A stretch of 19,004 nucleotides of DNA from Candidatus Bathyarchaeota archaeon (GTDB lineage: Archaea > Thermoproteota > Bathyarchaeia > Bathyarchaeales > Bathyarchaeaceae): positions 539,147 to 558,150 of the forward strand of contig CP070749.1 in the NCBI GenBank assembly GCA_020348365.1, given 5' to 3'. The notes under the pieces are model-generated. The model saw only the letters and a list, made by a program, of their open reading frames with translations. It searched no databases and was not told where the DNA came from. Within the stretch, counting starts at the first letter, position 1, and the number at the start of each line of letters is the position of its first letter. Below are positions 12,605 to 19,004 of this stretch, piece by piece. Position numbers and translations under genes: made by a program.

Positions 12605-13762
12605 ATGTCGGCGGGAGAATGGATGAAGAGAGTAGCCGCAGTAACATTCCTCAACTATTTCGTAACAGGAGGGCTTGCATTAACGATTCCATTGCTGCTT
12701 TTGGAGAGAAACGTCGATTTAGCAGAGATTGGCCTCGTATTATCTGTTCTACCGCTGGTATTCCTTTTTGTTCGGTTATTCTTTGCCGCACTCGCAGATA
12801 ATCTTGGATGGGCTCCTTTCTTTATCCTATTGAATTGGCCTGGGACTTTCTTTTCGACTGTGATATATTTTCTTGCAAACTCTACTTTTGCCTTTCTTAT
12901 GGGAAAGATTGTTGAAGCAGTGAAGGAATCTTCGTATTGGGCAGTGAACAGAACCGCTATCTTTTCGTTATCATCCGAACAGAAAGGGAAAGCGACGACA
13001 AGGATCTCTGCTGTTATATCGTTGTCCTTTGCTATTGGCAGTGCGGTATCGGGTCTGGTGATTACTTTCATGGGGTTTTCGTTTGCGTTGGGCATCTTGA
13101 TTCTAGCGTCGTCCATCATGGGGATTCCCGCTGCGTTGCTTTGGCGCACAGAGGAGAGCGCGCATGTGAAGCCGAAGATTCTAAGTGCAATCGCTTTGCT
13201 TGATCCGAGAGGTAGGAGCAGAACATTTTGGCTTGTCTCATTTGCCATGTTGTTCTATAGCCTTGCACTCTATCCTCTTGGAGCGTTGCTTCTGCCAGTT
13301 TTCATGGCTCAACAGCTAGGGTATAGTTATATTCTGATAGGGATAGCGTTCATGCTTTACAATCTAATTTCTTTCTCAGTTGCGATTTGCACCTTAAGGA
13401 TACCTTTGGGAGTCGGGCGAGTTTCTATTCAGAGTCTGATCGCCTTGTTTGCCACGGTTCCACTCGCAAACTCAAGCGTTTACTTTCCTGCCCTCTTCCT
13501 ATTACTCGCCGTCGCAAACGGCCTTGGATTAGGGTTCTTCGAGTCTATAATCGCCAAAGCCACAGAGAATAGAGAGACTGTCTCTGTTGACATAGGATTG
13601 CTCCACATACCTGTGAGGCTTGCCGAGTTCTCTTCAGTGTTGGGGGCAGGCTTTGTCGCTCAATCCTTGGGATACTTTCCCGTGTTTGTCGCTTCAGGTA
13701 GTTTCTTCGCGGCTTTTTCGGTGCTCTCTTTGTATGTTTTGAGAAGAAAGAAAGTTATATGA
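12605..13762 (+). CDS. Major facilitator superfamily-type permease
   Basis: A 385-residue integral membrane protein with about 12 hydrophobic segments in two halves joined by a polar loop (about 184-202, RTEESAHVKPKILSAIALLDP), the MFS layout. The loop between helices 2 and 3 contains LADNLGWAPFF (about 64-74), a weak version of the MFS motif GxLaDrxGrr. The N-terminal half is clear; the substrate cannot be told. The length is normal for the family. ATG start, with no clear Shine-Dalgarno sequence, so it may be nearly leaderless. It converges on the DTD2 gene with 25 bases between the stops. The 222 bases upstream (12383-12604) contain no gene I can recognise. Confidence 0.82.
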   Translation: MSAGEWMKRVAAVTFLNYFVTGGLALTIPLLLLERNVDLAEIGLVLSVLPLVFLFVRLFFAALADNLGWAPFFILLNWPGTFFSTVIYFLANSTFAFLMGKIVEAVKESSYWAVNRTAIFSLSSEQKGKATTRISAVISLSFAIGSAVSGLVITFMGFSFALGILILASSIMGIPAALLWRTEESAHVKPKILSAIALLDPRGRSRTFWLVSFAMLFYSLALYPLGALLLPVFMAQQLGYSYILIGIAFMLYNLISFSVAICTLRIPLGVGRVSIQSLIALFATVPLANSSVYFPALFLLLAVANGLGLGFFESIIAKATENRETVSVDIGLLHIPVRLAEFSSVLGAGFVAQSLGYFPVFVASGSFFAAFSVLSLYVLRRKKVI

Positions 13763-13787
13763 CAAGATACGTGCATGTGTGGGGCAT

Positions 13788-14603
13788 TTACACCTTTTCT
13801 ACATGCATACCGATCTCGTCCAGTATCATTCTGAGTCTCTCTTTGTCTGCGCCGCGAATGCCCTTCCAATCTAGAATCACAGATTCCACCTCTTCCATAG
13901 TCTTCTCAATACATTGTTGGACGATCTCTAAATCCACCGTTGAGACAGCGTGTTTTGGTATCATGTGGCCGAAGGCTACTTGTCGACTTAGTGCGATTCG
14001 AGTGAATTTTGCGTTGTAGTGCAGACCACCGATGCCCAGCGAGGTTGAGTATCTGGACTGCTTGGAAGCTGCAGACATTGCGGCGTGGGCAACAGCCCGG
14101 GCTGCCTTCGGATCTCTCCATTGTTTGGGAGAACTCCCGACCTCAACGAACATGCTGGGCACATTTAGGGAGGGTCCGTGGTGTGTGGCCTCGTAGGAGA
14201 CCTCGTAGCCCAGTTCCATCTCCTCTCTGATCTTAGCCATCGCCATAAGGGCCTCCTTCATTGCGCTTGCGGGAGCTATGGACACTCTTCCTGCAATTCC
14301 ACCGAATCTTGCTTCGTTCAGGTTGCCTGGTGTGTGGACAGAGAGCGTTGGGACTCCGCTGGCACTGCTATGTCTTGATATGAAGATCAGTAGCTGTGGT
14401 TTGAAGAACTCTGTTATGAACTGAGAGTTGATGAGGTCTTTGTTGATGAAGATCATTCTGACCTCGCTGTTCTGAAGCCTCTTCAGGTACATTGGATTGT
14501 TGTCGAAGGATTCTGAGAGTTTCTCAAACTCATATTGGCTTAGGATTTGTTTGGCGATGTTGATGCTGGCAATGTCCTTTTTGGAAGACACGATCAAGAT
14601 CAT
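13788..14603 (-). CDS. dtdA: D-aminoacyl-tRNA deacylase, archaeal DTD2 type
   Basis: Removes D-amino acids wrongly attached to tRNA; this archaeal/plant family is unrelated to bacterial DTD. Diagnostic stretches are the N-terminal MILIVSSKKDIASINI, SRHSSASGVPTLSVHTPGN, YEATHHGPSL with its paired histidines, and PSMFVEVGSS followed by W and D. I place the start at ATG 14603 (271 residues) because homologues begin MILIVSS. The frame is open for 24 more codons to a GTG at 14675, which overlaps the ftsY stop, but those residues look unconserved. It is the last gene of the translation cluster, with a TATA-like element inside the end of ftsY. Confidence 0.92.
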   Translation of the reverse strand: MILIVSSKKDIASINIAKQILSQYEFEKLSESFDNNPMYLKRLQNSEVRMIFINKDLINSQFITEFFKPQLLIFISRHSSASGVPTLSVHTPGNLNEARFGGIAGRVSIAPASAMKEALMAMAKIREEMELGYEVSYEATHHGPSLNVPSMFVEVGSSPKQWRDPKAARAVAHAAMSAASKQSRYSTSLGIGGLHYNAKFTRIALSRQVAFGHMIPKHAVSTVDLEIVQQCIEKTMEEVESVILDWKGIRGADKERLRMILDEIGMHVEKV

Positions 14604-14674
14604 GTTGTTTTCTCTCTGCCCTATCTGCGCTTCTGTGGATAATAGTTGTTCAGATGCGGGAAAAGGCTGACACA

Positions 14675-14687
14675 CTATTTAAGAATC
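14675..14687 (-). promoter_or_regulatory. TATA-like element before the DTD2 gene
   Basis: The minus strand reads GATTCTTAAATAG across the end of ftsY. Initiation near 14653 would give a leader of about 50 bases to the preferred ATG at 14603, and would exclude the upstream GTG as a start on that transcript. Confidence 0.35.
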
Positions 14688-15580
14688 ATTTCTGCAAATT
14701 GTTCTGGCTCAAACTCTTTCAGATCCTCGTATCTTTGGCCCATGCCAATGTATAGGATGGGTCTGCCAGTCACATATGTCACGCTAAGGGCGGATCCGCC
14801 CTTCACGTCGGCATCGACCTTCGTGAGGACGGTTCCGTCGATTCCGATTCTTTTGTGGAACTCTTCAGCCTGCATCACAGCGTCGTTTCCGGCGAGGGCG
14901 TCGACTGTGAGGATGGTGAGATCTGGAATGATCACTCTCTTTATCTTTTCAAGTTCGTTCATGAGGTTTCGGTCTGTCTGAAGGCGTCCCGCTGTGTCGA
15001 TGAGAACGGCGTTCACTCCCTGAGCCTTGGCGTGGTTGACGGCGTCGTAAGCCACTGCTGCAGCGTCCGCTCCGTACGTGTGTTTGATCATGCGTATGCC
15101 CAGTCGCTTCGCGTGTTCCTCGAGCTGCTCTATGGAGCCGGCGCGGTATGTGTCGCTGCAGGCGAGGACGACTGTGTATTCGTTTTTCATGAGAAGCTCG
15201 GCTACCTTGGCTATTGTTGTTGTTTTTCCCGTTCCGTTTATTCCAACGAAAAGGATCACGCAAGGCTCGCCCGCTGTTCTCTTCTTCTCAACCATCGTCA
15301 GCGGGTTGATCTCTTCCTTGGGGATCATGACGCCGAGTAGAATTTCTCTCAGATTCTTTCTGATTAGTTCTCTTCTATCCTGCAGCCTCTTTACCTGGAG
15401 TCCGTCTAGTCGTTTCTCCATCTCTTCGCAGATATGGGCGGCGACGGATATGGCAACGTCGTTTCCTATCAGCTCTAGCTTGAAATCCTCCAAGATTGGA
15501 CGGAGCTTCTCTGATTTGAGTTCTGTCGTCGTTACTCTGTCCACGAGCCCGCTGAGGCCTTCTTTAAGCTTTTCGAACAC
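14675..15580 (-). CDS. ftsY: Signal recognition particle receptor FtsY
   Basis: The SRP GTPase receptor, which docks ribosome-SRP complexes at the membrane and hands them to SecYEG. The N-terminal helical N domain spans 1-95; the G domain follows with G1 GINGTGKT (113-120), DTYRAGSIEQL (143-153), G3 DTAGR (195-199), G4 TKVD (253-256) and the closing loop GMGQRYEDLKEFEP (279-292), which is specific to FtsY. At 301 residues it lacks the long acidic A domain of many bacterial FtsY proteins, as usual in archaea. The GTG start overlaps the end of prefoldin alpha by 17 bases, so translation is probably coupled. Confidence 0.97.
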   Translation of the reverse strand: MFEKLKEGLSGLVDRVTTTELKSEKLRPILEDFKLELIGNDVAISVAAHICEEMEKRLDGLQVKRLQDRRELIRKNLREILLGVMIPKEEINPLTMVEKKRTAGEPCVILFVGINGTGKTTTIAKVAELLMKNEYTVVLACSDTYRAGSIEQLEEHAKRLGIRMIKHTYGADAAAVAYDAVNHAKAQGVNAVLIDTAGRLQTDRNLMNELEKIKRVIIPDLTILTVDALAGNDAVMQAEEFHKRIGIDGTVLTKVDADVKGGSALSVTYVTGRPILYIGMGQRYEDLKEFEPEQFAEMILK

Positions 15581-16016
15581 GCCTTGTCTTCTCCCTCTGG
15601 CGTAGTTTCGCAGTCACTTCTTCGAGTTCCACTCTGTGGTCTTGCATCTTAGTTATGACCTCATTCAGTTGCTGTCCGAGGCTGTTTCCTGTCTTTTCGA
15701 ATTCTGCTATGCGGTTTTCGAAGTTTATTCTGGCCTCTTTCATGGTTCTCTCAATGGCTACATCAGCGCCTATTCCCACGATGATCTTTTCCGCACTTGC
15801 CAGCTTGGCTTTTATGTATGAGCCGCCTCCAATGGGAACAAAGAGGGGTATGTTCTTCTTCTCTTTCTCAACACCTTGCAGAGTCAGGCTTGCGACTCTG
15901 AGCTCGGTGAGGGCGGCTCTTATGAAGTTTATTCTTGACTGTAATGCTTCGGCGGTTCCTTCTAAGATTCGGAGTTCGACGGCTAATCTTCTGAAGATCT
16001 CCTCGTCACTGGACAC
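15564..16016 (-). CDS. pfdA: Prefoldin subunit alpha
   Basis: The alpha subunit of the hexameric chaperone that passes unfolded proteins to the thermosome. The 150-residue protein has two long coiled-coil helices (about 1-50 and 92-145) around a beta-hairpin core (PLFVPIGGGSYIKAKL, then KIIVGIGADVAIERT), the classic alpha-prefoldin motif set. The basic end (REKTRRVRKA) is slightly long. The GTG start overlaps the LX stop by 11 bases and its end overlaps ftsY, so the three genes LX-pfdA-ftsY form one translation-coupled unit, an order shared by many archaea. Confidence 0.95.
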   Translation of the reverse strand: MSSDEEIFRRLAVELRILEGTAEALQSRINFIRAALTELRVASLTLQGVEKEKKNIPLFVPIGGGSYIKAKLASAEKIIVGIGADVAIERTMKEARINFENRIAEFEKTGNSLGQQLNEVITKMQDHRVELEEVTAKLRQREKTRRVRKA

Positions 16017-16296
16017 TCTCTTCTTCTCCCAGCGTCAGCTTCTTTATCAGATCATCTTCAATCTCGTCTGGTTTGATTTCCGTTATATCGTGAATCTTGA
16101 TTTGGAAGCGTTTGGCTCTGTGTCTGCTTCCTAATTCCGTGTAGATTCTCTCAACAGCCGCCTCTGGTCTTACCTCCCTCACTTCCTTACGAAATCTTGT
16201 TTGGAGATTCGGCTTTTTGATTTCGCCTGTAACCCTGAAGACCTTCACCCTGATAGGGTCGGCTTTGGAAAGAGTCTTGGAGCCCTTTTTGACCAT
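16006..16296 (-). CDS. rplX: Ribosomal protein LX (L18Ae/L20e family)
   Basis: An archaeal large-subunit protein homologous to part of eukaryotic eL20 (formerly L18a). The core is clear: VKVFRVTGEIKKPN, then TRFRKEVREVRPEAAVERIYTELGSRHRAKRFQI. It is 96 residues from the ATG at 16296, which has GGTGAGGG about 8 bases upstream. The open frame continues to an ATG at 16317, but the TATA box predicts a transcript starting near 16313, which would leave that codon out. Homologues begin close to the VKVFRV strand, so the first 20 residues here (MVKKGSKTLSKADP...) are a modest extension. First gene of LX-pfdA-ftsY. Confidence 0.93.
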   Translation of the reverse strand: MVKKGSKTLSKADPIRVKVFRVTGEIKKPNLQTRFRKEVREVRPEAAVERIYTELGSRHRAKRFQIKIHDITEIKPDEIEDDLIKKLTLGEEESVQ

Positions 16297-16335
16297 TAAA
16301 CCATCCCTCACCAGCATTTCTGAGGATTCACCCTA

Positions 16336-16345
16336 GCATATAAAC
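16336..16345 (-). promoter_or_regulatory. TATA box of the LX-pfdA-ftsY operon
   Basis: The minus strand reads GTTTATATGC, nearly identical to the alaS box (GCTTTATATGC). The expected start is near 16313, which decides the LX start codon in favour of 16296. Confidence 0.6.
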
Positions 16346-16629
16346 ATTTCAAGAAGAAATTCCACGAAATACATGAAGACGACCTGCGTATTAACCGAAT
16401 GTGGGAGCAAAACCCTATTGTCTTTGATACATAAGGGTGGCTGACTGCTTCTCACATCAGTGGGTTCCAGGGAGACTGTTGAAGAAAGAGTAGCATTAGA
16501 CGTTTGTGGAGTGGTTCTTTCTCAAATCTTTGAGTAGAAGCTGCAGGGTTTGGCGTTCGGGGAAAAGATTAAGAGAAAGTAAGAAAGGGTACAAGCGATA
16601 GAATATACTTGCTCTGAGAGGGATGAGTA
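16346..16629. other. Intergenic region of about 284 bases, nothing recognised
   Basis: No ORF of note, tRNA or known RNA was seen. A TATA-like AGAATATACTT (about 16599-16609) and GAGAGGGATGAG (16616-16627) precede the small plus-strand ORF at 16630. Confidence 0.4.
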
Positions 16630-16836
16630 ATGCAAATAAGTAGGGCTTTGTTTCAGACTTTGGCTACGGCGATATTGGGGGCAATCGCGTATGTCTGGTT
16701 CTTCGTTGAAGAAGCTTTGAGACCCATACTAATGGTTATTCTGATTTCACTTTTTGTTCTCCTATCCGTGGAATACGTCAGGGAAGGATTTTCGCAGAAG
16801 AAGTCTAAAGCCAACCATGATATCAAGGAAAGATGA
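16630..16836 (+). CDS. Small membrane protein, unknown function
   Basis: Not recognised. The 68-residue protein has two hydrophobic helices (about 6-26 and 31-50) joined by a short acidic turn (FVEEALRP) and a basic, polar tail (REGFSQKKSKANHDIKER). A purine-rich ribosome binding site (GAGAGGGATGAG) ends 2-3 bases before the ATG, and a TATA-like element lies about 25 bases upstream, so expression is plausible. It is on the opposite strand to its neighbours and sits between eIF6 and LX, two genes that are adjacent in many archaea. The bases to 16999 hold no further gene. Confidence 0.5.
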   Translation: MQISRALFQTLATAILGAIAYVWFFVEEALRPILMVILISLFVLLSVEYVREGFSQKKSKANHDIKER

Positions 16837-16999
16837 AGTAAATACTGGGGAACATACAGAGATTCTGCTGTAGAGTAGAGGGTAATGCCAAGCAAGAGGA
16901 TATGCGACTTGCTTTTTGGGAAACGCGAATGCTTACAGAAGCCTAACTGGACTATATAGTAGACCTGTGGTGGGGACTGAACACATACGGCACTAATCC

Positions 17000-17680
17000 T
17001 CACTCACTCTTCTCTACAACATCCAGCGCCTGACCAATAATAAACAGCTCAGGTCCAGTCGTTATGGTTCCTGCAATGGCACTGTGTGTATTGCCGATGA
17101 GACCAGTCGCAACATATGGTATCCCACAATTTATAGTCCCCACGTCAACGTCAACCCTCAACACATTCGCCAAAACCTTTTCTTCACTCTCCCTCAAAAG
17201 CGGATGCGCCAAAACCCCCTTATTCGTCGCCAGCGCCAGAGAACCAACATATGGCAATCCAGCAACCTCGCCTGCAGCGACCTCAACATCCAATGCGTCC
17301 TCAATCCGCTTCATGTCCTTTCTCTTCAGCCGTGGGTCAACAAGCGCTCCCCGATCATTCGCCAGAATAAGATTTCCATAGGCGGTCCTCCTCGTTTCCA
17401 TAACAGTCACATTGGAATCTAGAGCAGGCTGTATTGCTTCAATCTCTTCCCTGCGTACAAAGTGTGGAAGGACGACACCGTTAGAGTTGGCACAGGCCAG
17501 GGCGCCAACAAGCACAGATCCACCTATCGTAGTGCGAATAGCCTTTACCCCAAGCCATTCTCCTAGTCTCTCGGCCGTACTCACTGGAACCTGGGATGGA
17601 ACAATAACCATCTTGTCATTAGCCAGAGTATAGACTCCTATACTCGCATTGCCGAGAAGGCTGAAGAGAAACACAGCCAA
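17000..17680 (-). CDS. eif6: Translation initiation factor aIF6 (eIF6, ribosome anti-association factor)
   Basis: Binds the large ribosomal subunit and blocks premature joining of the small subunit. The 226-residue protein has the fivefold pseudo-repeat of the eIF6 propeller: repeating units with 'N-x-x-G', as in NASIGVYTLANDKMVIVP, CANSNGVVLP, LANDRGALVDP, LATNKGVLAHPLL and GNTHSAIAG. The length is typical. It starts with TTG at 17680, three bases after the L31e stop. It closes the S19e-PDCD5-L39e-L31e-eIF6 unit and is followed, unusually, by a gap with a plus-strand ORF before LX. Confidence 0.96.
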   Translation of the reverse strand: MAVFLFSLLGNASIGVYTLANDKMVIVPSQVPVSTAERLGEWLGVKAIRTTIGGSVLVGALACANSNGVVLPHFVRREEIEAIQPALDSNVTVMETRRTAYGNLILANDRGALVDPRLKRKDMKRIEDALDVEVAAGEVAGLPYVGSLALATNKGVLAHPLLRESEEKVLANVLRVDVDVGTINCGIPYVATGLIGNTHSAIAGTITTGPELFIIGQALDVVEKSE

Positions 17681-17683
17681 ACG

Positions 17684-18175
17684 CTAGTCGCCCTCTGCCA
17701 GATAAACAGTCACAGTTCCCTCTACATCTTTAGCTGCCCGAACTCGTATCCTTCTCGGAGGCTTCTCTATCCCTCTACTCCAAATCTTCTCGTTCACCTC
17801 GTTGCTAATGACAAGCCTCCCAGCCTCTCCCTCTTCCTCAGGTTCGGCATCAACCTTCATGTGTCTCTGAATAAAACTTCTTAAAAGGCGCACGGCTCTC
17901 CCTGCTCGCTTCCTACGAGGAGCAATCCAAGCTCTACTCAAGGGTATCGTGTACATTCTCTCGTCCACAATCTCGGGTTTCTCTTCTTCAGCTTCTTCTT
18001 CGACCTCTTCTTCGACTTCCACTTCAGCTTCTTCGGTGACTTCCTCTGCTTCCGCTATGTCTTCGACTTCCTTCGATTCTTCTATGACTTCACTTTCCTC
18101 CGCTGGTGCTTCTGTCTCAGGTTCTTCCGCTTCAGTGACTTCTGCGGGTTCTCCAGCTTCGTTGGCTTCTTCCAT
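17684..18175 (-). CDS. rpl31e: Ribosomal protein L31e with a long acidic N-terminal extension
   Basis: An exit-tunnel-side large-subunit protein. The conserved L31e domain is residues 73-163: RMYTIPLSRAWIAPRRKRA, AVRLLRSFIQRHMK, VISNEVNEKIWSRGIEKPPRR and the final VTVYLAEGD. Before it lie about 70 residues rich in Glu, Ala and Val (runs such as EEVTEEAEVEVEEEVEEE). Usual L31e proteins have about 85-95 residues and no such segment. I choose ATG 18175 (163 residues): it follows the L39e stop by 11 bases and has GAGG upstream. ATG 18214 would overlap L39e by 28 bases but cannot be excluded; the longest open frame (to 18268) runs through L39e and is not credible. Confidence 0.9.
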   Translation of the reverse strand: MEEANEAGEPAEVTEAEEPETEAPAEESEVIEESKEVEDIAEAEEVTEEAEVEVEEEVEEEAEEEKPEIVDERMYTIPLSRAWIAPRRKRAGRAVRLLRSFIQRHMKVDAEPEEEGEAGRLVISNEVNEKIWSRGIEKPPRRIRVRAAKDVEGTVTVYLAEGD

Positions 18176-18186
18176 TACGAATCGCC

Positions 18187-18342
18187 TCAGGCCTTTATCT
18201 TTCTCCTTCGCCATTGTCTCCTTTTGGGATTGGTCCTGACCCGGCCCATTGTTCTTGCAATGACCCATGTTGGAACCGCCCTCTTCTGCTTCCCAGCCTT
18301 TGCCAGCCTCCTCTTCTTGGCGGTGGGTTTGTTTCTAGCCAC
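18187..18342 (-). CDS. rpl39e: Ribosomal protein L39e
   Basis: A 51-residue, very basic protein lining the polypeptide exit tunnel. From GTG (18342) it reads MARNKPTAKKRRLAKAGKQK, then RAVPTWVIARTMGRVRTNPK and RRQWRRRKIKA, which is L39e almost residue for residue (the PTWVIART...R..N.KRR.WRR core). GGAGAG lies upstream. It starts 2 bases after the PDCD5 stop and is followed by L31e, the usual archaeal order. It is short enough to be missed when a length cutoff is used, and the false longer start of L31e hides it. Confidence 0.96.
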   Translation of the reverse strand: MARNKPTAKKRRLAKAGKQKRAVPTWVIARTMGRVRTNPKRRQWRRRKIKA

Positions 18343-18344
18343 AA

Positions 18345-18677
18345 TCAGACTCTCCTAATCTTGATGTCTCTGCGTTGCCCCTGCAGCTTAATCAGGATGT
18401 CTTTCAACTGCTCGTCAGTTATTGGGAGTTCCATTCTACCCTGTTGCGCGAGCTGAATGAGTTGGAGTTCGAGTTGGGTGGCGAATTCAGGCTTCACCAT
18501 TTTCAGGTTCGTTAGCCGGCTTCTGGCATCTGCTGTGAGTATTCGACGCAGCAAGGCCTGTTTCTGCATCTCAATTTGTTCGACTCTTTCTGTCTTCTCT
18601 TGCTCTTGGGCTAATCTCTGCTTCAACTCAAGAAGTCGTCTTCTCCGAAGCGCCTCAAGCTCTTCCTCGCCCACCAT
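18345..18677 (-). CDS. PDCD5/TFAR19-family DNA-binding protein
   Basis: The archaeal homologue of eukaryotic PDCD5, a small helical protein that binds DNA weakly and whose archaeal role is unclear. The core is typical: EEELEALRRRRLLELKQRL at the start, then MQKQALLRRILTADARSRLTNLKMVKPEFA and the C-terminal ITDEQLKDILIKLQGQRRDIKI. It is 110 residues from the ATG at 18677; a GTG at 18683 would add two residues and sits 1 base after the S19e stop. Its place between S19e and L39e is conserved across archaea and suggests a link to ribosome synthesis. Confidence 0.94.
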   Translation of the reverse strand: MVGEEELEALRRRRLLELKQRLAQEQEKTERVEQIEMQKQALLRRILTADARSRLTNLKMVKPEFATQLELQLIQLAQQGRMELPITDEQLKDILIKLQGQRRDIKIRRV

Positions 18678-18684
18678 GAACACC

Positions 18685-19004
18685 CTAATACTTCTTCAGT
18701 TCCGGATGTTTCTTCTCCAGCTCTTCCCTAAGCTCAGTGGACAGCCGGTCCAACAGTCGCCTTCCCTCACCAGTCAACATCCGCCCTCTCTTCATTAGAA
18801 TCTCCACGAGCCCTGCGGCTTCAAGCTGCTGTAGGGCATTCCTGATGATTGCACCGCCACCTCTTCTAGCATGCTCTGGTTTCGCTCCTCGATCAAGTCT
18901 TCCACCGTACTCTGACCGTAGATGAGCTATGCCGATGGGACCCCTCATGTAGATCTTCCTCAGAAGGGATGCACACCGTGTGAACCACCAGTCAGGATTC
19001 TCTG
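18685..19004 (-). CDS. rps19e: Ribosomal protein S19e, C-terminal part (runs off right edge)
   Basis: A small-subunit protein needed for 16S rRNA maturation and 30S assembly. The visible frame runs from the window edge (ENPDWWFTRCASLLRKIYMRG) through PIGIAHLRSEYGGRLDRG, ARRGGGAIIRNALQQLEAAGLV and a C-terminal helix ending LKKY. DWW(F/Y)xRxAS(L/I)LRKIY and YGG are family hallmarks. About 106 codons are present; some 40-45 N-terminal residues should lie beyond 19004. The internal ATG at 18948 falls within the conserved core and is not the start. Confidence 0.95.
   Translation of the reverse strand, partial: ENPDWWFTRCASLLRKIYMRGPIGIAHLRSEYGGRLDRGAKPEHARRGGGAIIRNALQQLEAAGLVEILMKRGRMLTGEGRRLLDRLSTELREELEKKHPELKKY

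Noticed and set aside
12655..13248. 197-codon minus-strand ORF inside the permease gene
   Set aside because: It is antisense to a clear 12-helix membrane protein and has no protein-like pattern.
1..19004. CRISPR array, rRNA genes or insertion sequence ends
   Set aside because: No regularly spaced repeats of 24-37 bases, no rRNA sequence and no transposase or terminal inverted repeats were seen.

Overview
The window looks like a chromosomal stretch of an archaeon. The evidence is a full set of archaeal/eukaryotic-type translation genes (P0, L12/P1, L31e, L39e, LX, S19e, eIF6, Spt5, SecE/Sec61-gamma, prefoldin alpha, the DTD2 deacylase), an archaeal-type AlaRS with an N-terminal zinc module, TATA-type promoters and frequent GTG/TTG starts. 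Gene order (secE-spt5-L11-L1-P0-L12-alaS and S19e-PDCD5-L39e-L31e-eIF6...LX-pfdA-ftsY-DTD2) and moderate base composition fit the TACK group. A Bathyarchaeia-like lineage is my guess, not something the sequence proves.

Layout. (1) 1-1623 is a mobile-element scar: the 3' end of a tRNA gene (T arm, acceptor 3' strand, CCA) lies inside an open frame that runs off the left edge and looks like the N-terminus of a tyrosine recombinase. It is followed by a complete second tyrosine recombinase. (2) 1825-5237 is a tight three-gene operon, divergent from the integrase. It encodes a short SMC5/6-type ATPase, a kleisin-like protein and a tandem winged-helix KITE-like protein: a compact archaeal Smc5/6-like chromosome-folding complex, and the most interesting part of the window. 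(3) 5259-11343, on the minus strand, is secE-spt5-L11-L1-P0-L12, then alaS with its own promoter. (4) 11344-13762 is a less conserved island: an intergenic region with 9-bp tandem repeats, an unknown membrane protein and an MFS-type permease. (5) 13788-19004, on the minus strand, is the second translation/targeting cluster, interrupted between eIF6 and LX by a small plus-strand membrane-protein ORF. S19e runs off the right edge.

Two genes of 51-59 codons, easily missed in routine annotation, are present: secE (11164-11343) and L39e (18187-18342). Two ribosomal proteins are odd. P0 lacks the usual acidic C-terminal tail ending in GLGALFG, while L31e carries a glutamate-rich N-terminal extension of about 70 residues. 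The translation genes work together: ribosome large-subunit stalk and exit-side proteins, the 60S anti-association factor, the SRP receptor, the translocon gamma subunit, the NusG/Spt5 elongation factor, an alanine tRNA synthetase and a D-aminoacyl-tRNA proofreading enzyme.
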